In this document: piece by piece, positions 22,398-33,200 of the stretch
Position numbering within the stretch: position 1 is the stretch's first letter
How the letters are laid out: each line of letters opens with the position of its first letter
Assembly (NCBI GenBank): GCA_025765615.1
Contig: JAIVFJ010000035.1
Coordinates: 1 to 64,000 of the forward strand
DNA length: 64,000 bases
Direction: 5' to 3'
Source: Zopfochytrium polystomum
Lineage: Eukaryota; Chytridiomycota; Chytridiomycetes; Chytridiales; Chytridiaceae
Made by a program: the position numbers and the translations under genes
Notes under the pieces: generated by a model
Database searches by the model: none
Seen by the model: only the letters and a program-made list of their open reading frames with translations
Told to the model about the DNA's origin: nothing

Positions 22398-24355
22398 TTA
22401 TTGAAATGACGCCGATCCCAAAACGGTTACAGAAGCGAGGTGGCCGCTTCGCATGACCTGAACAAATGGGTTAGCAGTGAGCACATATTTCTTGCACCCA
22501 AGTACTGCCAACCTCGAATATAATATTTTCGTAACCATAGAAGGAAGTAGCACCGAAAGGGTTGCTTCCAGCTGCCTTATTAAAGATAACAGGAGGCCCG
22601 GACGGTGGGCCAAGAGCTTTACTAATCGATTCCCACATCATGTTGCAGTCGACAGATCCTATAATATCCAGTCGGTACGGTCAGCATTAAAGTGACTACC
22701 AACAAACCCCATTTCCTTTCCGCGAGTTTGAAATTGCACTTTCGATATCTACTTTCAGACAACGGTAAGAAGGCAAATCCACTTATCCATCTCTTACGGC
22801 ACCTGTTGAAATCGTAATGCCCAGGGAAGTTTGTGTGGAGAACGAACTTTTTTACGCAGTGCAGCTCTCCATCAAAAACAACATCGCATCCTAGGTGAAA
22901 GTAGTTCCAGATGTAATCTCGGACAATCGACACGCTGTCCTTGGACTGCTCGCCCACTGTCCCACCTCCTGGATGAATCCCAGACCCTCCGCTTGCGCTG
23001 ACGCTGCGATGAATACTCATTTTGTCATCTTCTTTGAGCCAAATTTGAGATGGTGGGCCAAGAACAGCTTGCACTTCTTGGGTTGGAGTGCCGAATCGTA
23101 AAATATCGTGGTTGGAGGGAAACAAGATACCGCTTTCAAGATGTATCTCCACAAAGGGAGCTGGACCAACAAGATAGTCTTCCGGGCGTGCTTGATTTGC
23201 CTTTGCAAAAGACGCTTTTCCCTCTGTTGATTCTTGAATTGCTTTTGGAGTGACATAGAGACGCTCGCACAAAGGAGTGGAGCCATCCGGTAGAGTAAGC
23301 AGCAAATCTGGATGTACGGTTAGATTCAACGGTTTGCTATCTTAAGCACCTGCAGATTGCATATCCTTTTGCCCGCTCGGTACTGGAAAAATAAAGGAGA
23401 TTCCCTTCGCCGAATGAGTAACAAAAATTTCGCAGAGTTCGACATACAGGGTATTCCAAAGTGTATCTATCATTAGCAAGCACTCCAGGGTACGTTGGGC
23501 CGAAGCTCTTGTAAATTAAAAGAAACGTCGGAAGCGTCCGGGTTGAACTAATGCAGCCTAACATCAGCGCTAGGATGAGGCAGCGACGACCAACCTCAGT
23601 TCCAATCCATTGTACGTGAAAACAGCATTTTCGAAGTCGAACACTTCTATGAGCTTTAATAGCTGGTTCAAGGAAGGAAAAGTGAGTGAGCGGAAGCCGT
23701 CCCAACGGCGGAAGGAGGTACCTGGAAGCGCGGGTCGAACCGAAGGCAAATGCCAAGACCAGGAACGTTCAGGATGAGGTCACGTGCGAGTGGCTCCTGG
23801 AGAAATCGTCAGATCGTCATTAAATACTTCGCCACCGGACCGGCTTAAGGTCCCACAGACCTGATCGCCGTACATGAATTGGGCCTTCGCGTCAATGGAT
23901 TGAAGCACGTCGCAAGCCTCGCCTATTGCCATGCCTAACTTGAATTGCCATAGTGCAGATCCTGGTATCACTGGAAGGGGAGGCAGAGGCGGCGCAGGTG
24001 CTGCCGGTTGCGATAAAGGTCCGTTGTGGTGGGGTTGCGAGGAGCTCTGTGCTGCATCATTCGCCAAAGGCGAGTAAGATCGGGTCTTCGAAGCGGAAGC
24101 CGATGGTGAAGCAGTCGGCAGAGGAGCCGATGAGGAGGTAGTCAACGGCGGCGGGGCCTGGCCCGACGGGCTGGGGAATGCCGCGGGGGAGGCGGAGGAG
24201 GAGGCGGCGGCGGGTATGATGGACGTGACGGCCGACGTTGTTGTCGTCGTCGCAGAGGGCAGACTCGTGGGTGGAACAGCGGGGGACTTGCGGCCGCCCC
24301 GGCCCGATCGGCCAGCGGTAGCAGCAGTCCCGTTTCCGTTTTGGCTCGACGACAT
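22398..24355 (-). CDS. PHAF1: PHAF1/UPF0183 family protein (9 exons)
   Basis: Exons 24355-23861, 23796-23722, 23662-23595, 23547-23448, 23404-23350, 23307-22803, 22751-22708, 22658-22513 and 22457-22398 join to 515 aa. Introns are 64, 59, 47, 43, 42, 51, 49 and 55 bp, all GT-AG. A low-complexity Ser/Pro/Ala N-terminus (about 135 aa) precedes the conserved domain: LWQFKLGMAIGEACDVLQS, ARDLILNVPGLGICLRFDP, LLKLIEVFDF, LIYKSFGPTYPG, GISFIFPVP, VLGPPSQIWLKEDDKM, FVLHTNFPGHYDFN, SNPFGATSFYGYENIIFEV, SGHLASVTVL. This order spans the whole UPF0183 family. In animals PHAF1 (C16orf70) pairs with BCAS3 at autophagosome formation sites; a similar role here is inference. Confidence 0.93.
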
Positions 24356-24469
24356 TGAATGAATGATGAAAGTCCTCCAGAATTCAAAAGCACCGTCACG
24401 CGGCAATCTTCATACACTTGGACAAAATCAAAAAAATGGTGTTGGCAAGCAGAAGTGTATATGGAGCAG

Positions 24470-25000
24470 CTGTCTCAATACTTCTTGCAGCCCCCTTTGT
24501 TTTGATAAAAGCCGTGATTCTCCTTGGCATACTCTCAATCAAACATTGAAGGAACAAATGAGAAAATTTGCTGCGTGCACTTGAGTGATTTTTTCAAAGC
24601 TGGAATTCCAAACAGGAATCTTTTGCACATTTAGCTTCATGTGCTCCCAGAGATTCTCTGTCGGGGTCACTTCTGGGGAACTTTCAACTAACGTTTCTGA
24701 AGGCATTGTCCCACTTTCACTGCTTTGTGAGCTGGTGCATTGTCTCACTGATAGATGATGTTGGCCGTCAGATCCTTGTGCAAGTCCAATCCATATATTC
24801 CAGAAAGCCTTCAAACTCGACTTTCGGAATGTCATTATTCTTGGTTGAGTTGATCCAGCTGTCAATGAATGAAAAGCATCCCAGGTTTGAACCCATGAAA
24901 CAACCCCAAATGTAGAAGGATTCACAACTGTTCTTAGATGAGCCTCCATAGGAGTACTGAAGCCGATGGTGAGTCCTCCAATGATGGCTCATAGACCTCC
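24470..25000 (-). pseudogene. Tc1/mariner transposase remnant
   Basis: Similar in all three minus frames to the intact copy at 61777-62838: YIWGCFMGS and FSFIDSWINSTKN match that copy's SIWACFRGS and YAFIDGRLNSSQY; SPEVTPTENLW matches SPDLNPIENLW; and a C-terminal FLQCLIESMPRRI matches FLQSLVKSMPARM. Several frameshifts; the N-terminal half is gone. Confidence 0.8.
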
Positions 25001-25250
25001 ACAATTGCCGATTCCATATTTGTCATTGGCGATGCTGTCTTGTCTTCGGCGATGGTGTCTTTGTCTTTGGCGATGCGTCAATGGATTTGCGAAGACAGTA
25101 GGTGGCTTTGCCGATGGTTCGGCAAAGAAAGTAGATTGCTTCACGACTTCGCCTGGAAACAATCAGAAATTTATTTTGTACCCTGTCCATATAGCCCTGC
25201 CGAGAACATGAATGAAGTTGGAGGTAATTGATTGCATGGGAATCAATGAA
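25001..25250. other. Spacer with short repeats
   Basis: ttggcgatg-type units repeat near 25025-25075. No gene seen. Confidence 0.3.
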
Positions 25251-25377
25251 TGTGAGACTATACTCACTCCTTTGACCCTGGGATCTAGGCCCTAGAGTGA
25301 GGGAAAGCAAATAATAGGCTAAAACTAACTTTATTGGGCTGTTGTCTAGGGGGTGTTTCAACCCTACTACTTGCCTA
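25251..25377 (+). repeat. LTR-like repeat LTR1, second copy
   Basis: Begins TGTGAGACTATAC and matches 1-128 in inverted orientation with one substitution and one indel. It may extend further right, but the first copy is cut by the window so the end cannot be compared. Confidence 0.6.
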
Positions 25378-26156
25378 GTCCACGAAGTATCCCTACTGAT
25401 CTGTCTAACAGGGGTCTCAAACACAAAGAATGAACGTTCAGAGGGACAATCCTCTGAAGGATCGGTGCTGGAGCACCGATTACTCACGTGGCCGCAGGCC
25501 GATGCGAGGGGAAACGGAAGGGCACTCCCAAGGGCGCAACACAACCGGAGAATAAAGAGAGAGAAGAGGGAAATGGGGGTTTTTATCTCAGGAGCCTAAT
25601 CTCAAATACAACAGGAGCGGTTAATAGCGACGGGACAGACAGGGCGCAACCTAGCACCCCTCGTCGCAGACAGTACTGCGGGAACCCTTGTCGTCGCCAG
25701 TGACAGGGGGGAGAGAGAGAAGGGAGTCAACTATGTAGGGGTCGGAAGGTCGCCAGCAGAGAACTCGCATGCAGAAACACCTGCAATCGTACACGCACCC
25801 CGCTGGGCTGCATCGGCACGATCACTCGACCAACAGGCTTTATCGCATCGCACTTGTACTCACACATCTCACCCTCACAGCAATAGGACTGAGGCAGGCG
25901 CTTGTAGATTGAACTCTCAGGTGTCGGGGGCTGCACTGGGCGCAGCCACCAACACCCTTGCGGGGATGGGAAGGTTGGGGACAACAACGCTGCCGTCGTC
26001 ACCACCACCACCGTCATCGCAGCGGGCAAGCGCCAGGGATCCTCACTCCAACACAGAGCCGGCAATGTCACACAGTCGCTGGTGGGGCCAGCTGCATTCC
26101 CCACCCACGGCCCCTTAAGAGGAGCCCCACGAAGGGACCATGTACACACCTGGGTA
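25378..26156. other. Probable rest of LTR1 and flank; no gene
   Basis: Contains a perfect 9-bp hairpin, atcggtgct/agcaccgat, near 25458-25477 and a nearby ggccgcaggcc palindrome. No protein recognised. Confidence 0.35.
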
Positions 26157-26700
26157 TGTACCATCTCTCACTACCCTCACCTTGCAAGCCAGATGGATTT
26201 GAAGGGACTATGTATTGGTGCCAATGGACAGAAATCAGATTGAAGAAAAAAGGAAAAAGAGAAATGGCCCAAAAACAGAGAGAGAGAAAATTGACAAGTC
26301 AACCCCCCTGACTTGGAGCATCCACCACAAATGCTCTAAGTCCCCCCAACCCTATGCATGTATGTACAGGTGCCGAAAATAAATAATAAATTAGGTGGGC
26401 TTCGGGTACGGCCTGTCAGGCACCCCATCCCAAGGCAGTCAGGCAGTCTCCGTTAGTCACCGAAAAAGGAAATATGTTGAGAAAACCCTGGCGCAACAGA
26501 AACTGTTAAGACGAAAGTAGTAAAAGCAGACCCAATAATAAAGACAGGTTAGCTGCAAATACACTTTGATAACGCCTTGGAAACTAAAGAACCAGGAGCA
26601 ATAATAGGGGTCACGATCCTCGCAGTTTTATGACAGGTACGCTTGTTTTTGTGAATAAAATCCCTAGACTTTATCACTGAGACCTCAGTGTAGTCTCACA
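26157..26700 (-). repeat. Chromovirus LTR, inverted copy (possibly solo)
   Basis: Inverted copy of the LTR at 7098-7622, starting TGTGAGACTACAC at 26700 on the minus strand and ending ggtaca at 26157. Neither flank shows chromovirus coding sequence. The adjoining 5-mers (gggta and tgaag) do not match, so it is either an old solo LTR or a rearranged one. Confidence 0.75.
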
Positions 26701-27780
26701 TGAAGGGCACTGATTGAAAGAAGGAGTGGAATAAGAGAATGCTGTAAACTGATGGTTGGGAGCTTCAGTGCAGGCACATGAAGAGATTCGGACTTGGACC
26801 CGAAGGAAAGGAAGGAGGCTGCAGATAAAAAAATGTTGAAATTTGGTTTGAAAGTTTGAGGACACAAAGCTCAGAAAGAAATGCTTCCTGGATAAAAGAA
26901 TGAAGTACAGACGCTTATCAAAGATTGAATCTAACATTTCGCGTACATCTGGAATAGAGAAGAACTTTACAGCTTGTAAACAGTCTACTCTGAGTGAGTG
27001 AGTGGAAGGAGTGAATGAAGTGGAGATGTGTGTTTGTGGGTGGTCCTTCTCCCCAACTTGGAGAGAAAGAGAAAAAACACTGTTATGAATAACTGATACA
27101 TGATGATGCATGCTGTAATAGTTGATGGGCAAGTGTGACCAGCATAGGGGAAAAACCTCTCCTATATCATCTGCTTGAGCAGAGGAGGAAGAAAACAGTT
27201 TACACCAGGTTTCTGTTCCACTTAATACTCAGAGTATTTGTCAACAGTGAAGCCAGCACCTGGGTCTGCATTGGCAGTGGCTTGCTCTCCCATGGGCATT
27301 ATGAGAACGATAACTGACAGTCACAATAGGTTTGGGTTTGTGCCTCTTGCTGCTAACCAGTCAGTTCTGCCCAACACAGTTTGCATCGCCTTGTATGGAC
27401 ACTTAGACAAAAATTTAGCGGTCGTTGAAGTGGGAAAAAGAGACTCACCAGTAATAGTTAGTTTGGGTCCTCTGGCGAATTGGCCTCTTCGATGGGTTTT
27501 GATACCCCACCATGGTCTTCAGCCCAAAGGCAAAGCCTTAAACCTCGCCAGCACACAGACAACCTGTCGCTGGATTAAATGAAGAGGGGCAGGCCACAAT
27601 GTACATAGTGTGGAAGGTACAATTTAGGTAGTGGCAGGCCACGATGTATGTTGTGTGGCAGGACACATTAATAGCGACGCGCTTGCTTGGGTCAGGGGTT
27701 TCGCCCTGATGGGGAGCCACTCAGGGAGAGAGAGGGACAGACAGACAGACACAGTAAAAAGGGACTACCGGAAAGGAGAA
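26701..27780. other. Intergenic, unidentified repeat
   Basis: 27314-27375 resembles 12070-12130 in inverse orientation. A 114-codon open frame at 27238-27582 has no recognisable features. The dispersed short repeat ggcaggccac(a/g)atgta occurs twice at 27588-27645. Confidence 0.3.
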
Positions 27781-27830
<50 letters not shown>

Positions 27831-27865
27831 TGAAAAGAAAGAGAGAGAAAGAGAGGGCAGACAGA
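27781..27865. repeat. (GA)n microsatellite
   Basis: Near-pure GA dinucleotide run at 27785-27825 followed by GA-rich sequence. Confidence 0.95.
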
Positions 27866-28059
27866 CTTGGGGTAAGGCCTTGTGACGGACCCATGTTCCT
27901 GTTCCTTTGGACACGTACTTTTGCCACTTTTCAGTTTGAATTCCTTTCTCACCTGTTCACTTTGTCGAAGCAGGCAAGAGGGGAAACCCTTGTCAACAGA
28001 CACTCAAGACTGCACCCTCCACCACCTTGCCACCGCCCTCCACCACCTTCCCACTGCCA

Positions 28060-28345
28060 GATTGACTTCAGATCGTTGATAAATCAGATCATCATCAGAT
28101 CAACGTCAGATTGACTCCAGAACCATCCTCCACCACCCTCCACCGCCTTGCCACTGCCAGATTGACCTCAGATCTTTATCAGATCATCAGAGCATTGTCA
28201 GGTCGACGTCAGATTGGCTCCAGATCATCAGATTGTCATCAGATTGTCACCAGATCATCAGATTGTTGTCAGATTGTCGTCAGATTGTCAGATCATTGTC
28301 AGATTGACTCCAGATTGTTGCCAGATTGACTCCTGATTGCTGCCA
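28060..28345 (+). repeat. LINE 5' leader minisatellite (left)
   Basis: Imperfect repeats built on cagattg and cagatcatcagattg. The right copy has a longer, differently ordered array (60775-61260). Confidence 0.75.
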
Positions 28346-28472
28346 GAATGCCTCCAGCGATTGCTGGCCTTGCCTTCCAAACCAGACTGCAATCACCCCC
28401 TTCACCACCACAACCACATTGCAACCACATCACAACCTTTGTGCTGAATTGGGATTGGCACCCCCCTATTTA

Positions 28473-30138
28473 ATGAGCAGCCCACCTCCCTCCATGTTCT
28501 TCGGCACCCACGCTGATCAACACATATTGACAATCACCACTCAGCCAGACCCCACTATTGCCCCACTCACTGAACTTGACATCCTACGCTTCACCTCCAC
28601 TTGCAACCTCTCCATCCGACAGCGGCCCTTGCTCTCAAAGGACCAGACTTCTTACTCGCTCCGCCTTCTGCATCCTTTGTCGGACAAACAGGCTGCCTGT
28701 CTTCAGACCACATCCCCACACATTAAATTTTCTTACACCTGTCGACTACCAGCTGCTGCCACAGAATTCACCAACGAATCTGCCAACCAACTCGTCCTCC
28801 AACACCTGGCTCCTGGAACTACTAGAAAGAACTTTGATGAGCAAAAGGACTCCCTGCGTCATGCAATCACCTCTGCTTTAACCTCCTGTGGCTCCATAAT
28901 GGCTATTCATTTTGCACACCACCAGCTTTCCGCCTCCGCATCTGCCACAGTTCTATTTGACGGCCCTCCTCACAATCCCCCTCAGTTCATAACTATTATG
29001 GGTGCAGGTGTCACAATTCGACCACTGGAACCTTCTGCAGAAAACCAGCGGCGAATCAGTGATGAAAAGCAACGCACAGCTGTCCTTTATAACATTCGTC
29101 GCTCCACAAGTATCTATGACCTTGAGGCCATCCAATATGAGTTTGGGTGCACGTCATTTAAGCATTCCAGGATTCTTCAACTCAGCAAAGGGCTCCACTG
29201 GATTTTCGTCATCTGCCCATTTTGTTTTTACAACCTGCGCATTGATGTTGCAATAAACTAACCAATCAGTTGTCTTCAATGGCCGTGCACTCCCATTTCA
29301 CCCACTCCAAAAGGAAGATTTCACTCCCTTCCCCTGCTGTCGCCGTTGTGGAAACTCCAACCATACCTCTCAATCTTGCAAAACTGGCCGCCCCTCTGGC
29401 TCCCTCCTTAACCAAGCCACTTCAGCAGATTCCAAAGACAACAGCCAGACAGCTCAGGCCCCTCCTGACACCACAACTCCCCCACCTGTCCCGCCTGCCC
29501 CCCCTTCTGTCCCTCCTCCAGAGCTGCAGTCAATCTTGAAGGTCCTTGAAAACATCCAGCAACAGCTTCGCACACAACAGACCTCCTTGCGCACAGAGCT
29601 GAAAGAGCATCAGACAACAGTACGCACTGACATCCAAAAACTCACCACTCAGCTTACCCAACTTGAGCCAATCCCTGCAGCACTGGAACACGGCTTAGCA
29701 AAGGTGGACCACGACATTCAGAGACTTGCAGTTGCTGCAGCCAATGTGGATACTTCACTCAAAAACCACGCTGGCGCCATCCACAACCTAAATCAGCGAG
29801 TCACCACACTGGAGCCACTCACTGCACAATTGGACAGCCGCCTCACCACAGTGGACATGACCACCCAGCTCCTCAGCTCTCGCCTCCGGACAATTGAAGA
29901 ATGGTTGAAATACAATGACCCGATTGATGAGGACCTTGACGACTGTTCCTCCGCTGAACCTTCTTCTACTACTACTGTCCCAGCTCGATCAGCTGTCACC
30001 ACACGCTCAACACACACTGCTCTTGCCCTGGCCAATGCCTCCAGTTCCTCTTCTCCCCCCAACAAAACTGCCCCCAAACCTGCCCACAAACCTGCCCCAA
30101 AAACTGCCTCAAACCCCAGGACTGCTGCCTCAACTTGA
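28473..30138 (+). pseudogene. LINE ORF1 (left), frameshifted
   Basis: Starts MSSPPPSMFFGTHADQ; the frame is open upstream through the leader. After IDVAIN a +1 shift near 29260 is needed to continue as VVFNGRALPF and the zinc knuckle CRRCGNSNHTSQSC (CX2CX4HX4C, about 29340-29380). A coiled-coil-like region then has heptad-type Leu/Gln (LENIQQQLRTQQTSL to SRLRTIEEWL), followed by a Pro/Lys/Ala tail. LINE ORF1 proteins bind the element RNA. The same frameshift exists in the right copy, so it predates the duplication. Confidence 0.75.
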
Positions 30139-30200
30139 TCAATATCCTTATTCATTCTTTTGTGAAAGCCCCTTTGCTATTTATATCACTCTTATTTCTC

Positions 30201-30224
30201 AAAAAAAAAAAAAAAAAAAAAAAA
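30201..30224 (+). repeat. Poly-A run between LINE ORF1 and ORF2
   Basis: About 24 consecutive A, located between the end of ORF1 and the endonuclease of ORF2; present in both arms. Confidence 0.95.
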
Positions 30225-30268
30225 ACAGAGACATTATTAGCAGGACTTCCTGCACCCCTTAGTCACCT

Positions 30269-33200
30269 ATGTCAACTAGCCCTGTGTCTAGCACACCACC
30301 CCCAACACCACTACACCTCCCCTCGCTTTGCAACTTGGAACATCTGTCGTGCCTTCCCCACCAAGGCTGCATCTATCTTCCACTGGCTCGATCACACCAA
30401 AACCACCATCCTTGCCATTCAAGAAAACTGGCTGCTCTGACACAGAGGCCACCCACTCCATTCGTCACATCACTAGGAATTACAAAGGTTTCTTCATATC
30501 CTCCACCCCCTCCCGTCACGCTGGCGTTGGTTTCATCATTTCAACTTCCCTGGCACCACACATCACTGACGTCTCCCACTTTGGAACTTGTGCCATTGCC
30601 CTCACCTTATCTTTTGCTCGACGCTCCATCCTCCTGCGAAATATTTACTGGCCTGCTGACCCCCAATCTGAGGAACTCCCTGACTTGCAAAAATGGTGCA
30701 ACTCTCTTGCCTCATCTGACTCCACCTCACCCCACCAAGCTTACTGGTTTGGTGACTGGAATGCCATCACTGACCCCCTTGACCACTCCACCAGAGCCCC
30801 CACACCTACTTCCCGCCATGGGTTCCTCCCCACCCTCTCCCTGAAAGGCTTTGTTGATTCCTTTCGACACCTGCACCCAGAATTACCCTCTTACACACAC
30901 ACTGCTGGCTCCTACTCCTCTCGTTTGGACAGCATTTGGCTCTCACCCCCTGCTCTTGACTACGTCACTGAAGCTAACATTTCTTCTCCACTTGAAGAGC
31001 CCCATCTCACTGACACTTCAGACCACCTCCCCTTCAACATAATTCTTGCTTCCTCCCCCTTCCACACTTTTCCCTTCTCCCCTCTGCGCCGGCAGGTCAC
31101 CAAACCCCTGGAAGCTTCAGAGGAGCAACTCGACAATTACACTTCAGCCCGTCTCAGTTGAGCTTGCCCCCCTCTCAGCAGCCCTTGCAGCCTTGGACAG
31201 CATTCTTCTCCCCTCCGAGCTTGAGTTCCTCCATTCTCCATCCCTACCCTTTCAATACCCCTTTCCAGAACGTGCATCACTCCTCGTCAGCCACCTTGAC
31301 ACACTCTCCACATCATTTCACGAGTTACTGCTTCGGCTTGGCAAAAAGTTCCTTCCTCACAAGGGAACCTCCTCAGTAGCGCCAAAGATAGATTGCTGTG
31401 CCAAACCATTCCTTGTTGCACGTTGGAAAGTAGAGAAACTGTGGGCACTTGCCAAAGACCCTGCGCATGATCTGGCTAACATCTTCCCTTCCATTCCTTT
31501 GACCCCATCTGAGTGGGGTGCAGATCAGTCTTACTCCTTCTTGTCCCACATCCACTCTCAGTACAAAGCCCGCTTCTTTGACACAACTGACTATCGTGAT
31601 GTTTTACTCCCCGCCCTCAACCGCCATCGCCAGGCCATCTACCGTGCCCAATGCCAGGCAGCAGAAAAGCACAAAATGGAGGACATTGCCACAGCTCTCA
31701 CACATAGACACAACCTTTTCTCTTCTGGCAAGATAAAGACTGTCCTCAACAACATCCTCAACCGCACGCGCAGCAACTCCAGCATCGACCACATTCGCTA
31801 TACTACTGCCGAAGGTCCCTCAATCACCCACGATCCTGACCTTGTCCCTCGAATCTGCCAACAACAGGTTGAACACTGGTTTCACCCTCGTACCCTCACT
31901 CCCTTCCCACCATCCTCTCCATTTCACTCTGAGATGCAACGCCGTCCCCACATCCCCCCAGATCTTTTCTCCAAGGTTATGCTGCCCCCTTCTGCCAATG
32001 ACGTCAAAACGCTCTCACATCTCTTGCCTCAAACAAAGCCCCTGGCCCCTCCCAAATCTCCAGAGAGCTTCTCCTCTCAGCTGGTCCTGATGCTCTTGCA
32101 TTCTTCTCCTCCCTCATCATTCGCTCTTTTCTCTTCCTTGACATCCCGGACTCTTGGGCATCTTCCTCCATCTTCCCCATACCCAAGAAAGCTGCGTGGG
32201 GTGGTGACATCACTAACCTCCGTCCAATCAGCCTCTGCGAACTTGCTGCCAAAGTTGTTCAGTCCATCTGTCTTTCTCGTATCTCTTCCCTCTTCTCACA
32301 ATTTGCTCCTTGGTCGCAACTTCTCTGCCCTCCCTGGCTCTTCTCCTGACCCGCCTCTCCACCTTGTTCGCTACGCCCTTGACCTTGCCCATTCCACTAA
32401 ACAGCCCTCATACCTTCTCCTCAACGACATTAAGAAAGCTTTTGACAGCGCCCCTGTTGCTGGCCTCATTGCCTCCTGGGAACGTATTCACCTCCCTCTT
32501 CTTATGTTCGCATGCGTGTCAATTCCCAACATCGTTTTCATTCCTCTGTCATCACAGCTTTTGGCCCATCCCCTTCCTTCCCCATTGGCACTATGATTCA
32601 GCAAGGCTCCCTTGAGGGACCCCTTGATTGGCGTATCTTTTGGGACCCTGTTCTTTGCGTTCTTGATCGTTGTACCTGTTAGTTTTGGGTCTTTTGGTGT
32701 AAGCAGTGTGCAGGAGCTTTGACCTGATACTGCTCTGCAAGGATGACTTGCAGCATTTTGCAAGTGATGGTCCTTGTAACAGTTTTGTATAAAGACAAAC
32801 ACAAGACTGACAGAAGCCAAGATCAACCTCCCACCACCACCACCTTCAGTAGTGTACACCACAGCAGCCCAACTCATCAATCAGCCACCATAGCAAATTC
32901 TTTCAGTACCACCGGTTTCATTTTCGCAGTTCCCACCCCTCGTAACTTCCCTGTCCTTTCCTCGACATTATCAAACACAAAAAGATGGGTGACAAAATTG
33001 CTTCTTACCTCATCCGTAACGTTCTCCTCCCACGTGTCCGCTTTCTGTGGAAAACTGCCATTCTCCCCCGTACTTTCCTCAACAACCTCACCACACTCCG
33101 TCGCAAAACCTTCAAATGCCTGGTTGGCTACTGCACCTCTTTTCCCAATGCCCACCTCCATCACCCCATGACCCATAACTTCCTTGACTTTTACAATGAA

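Noticed and set aside
27781..27865. CRISPR-like or promoter array
   Set aside because: Simple GA microsatellite with no spacers; the organism is eukaryotic.
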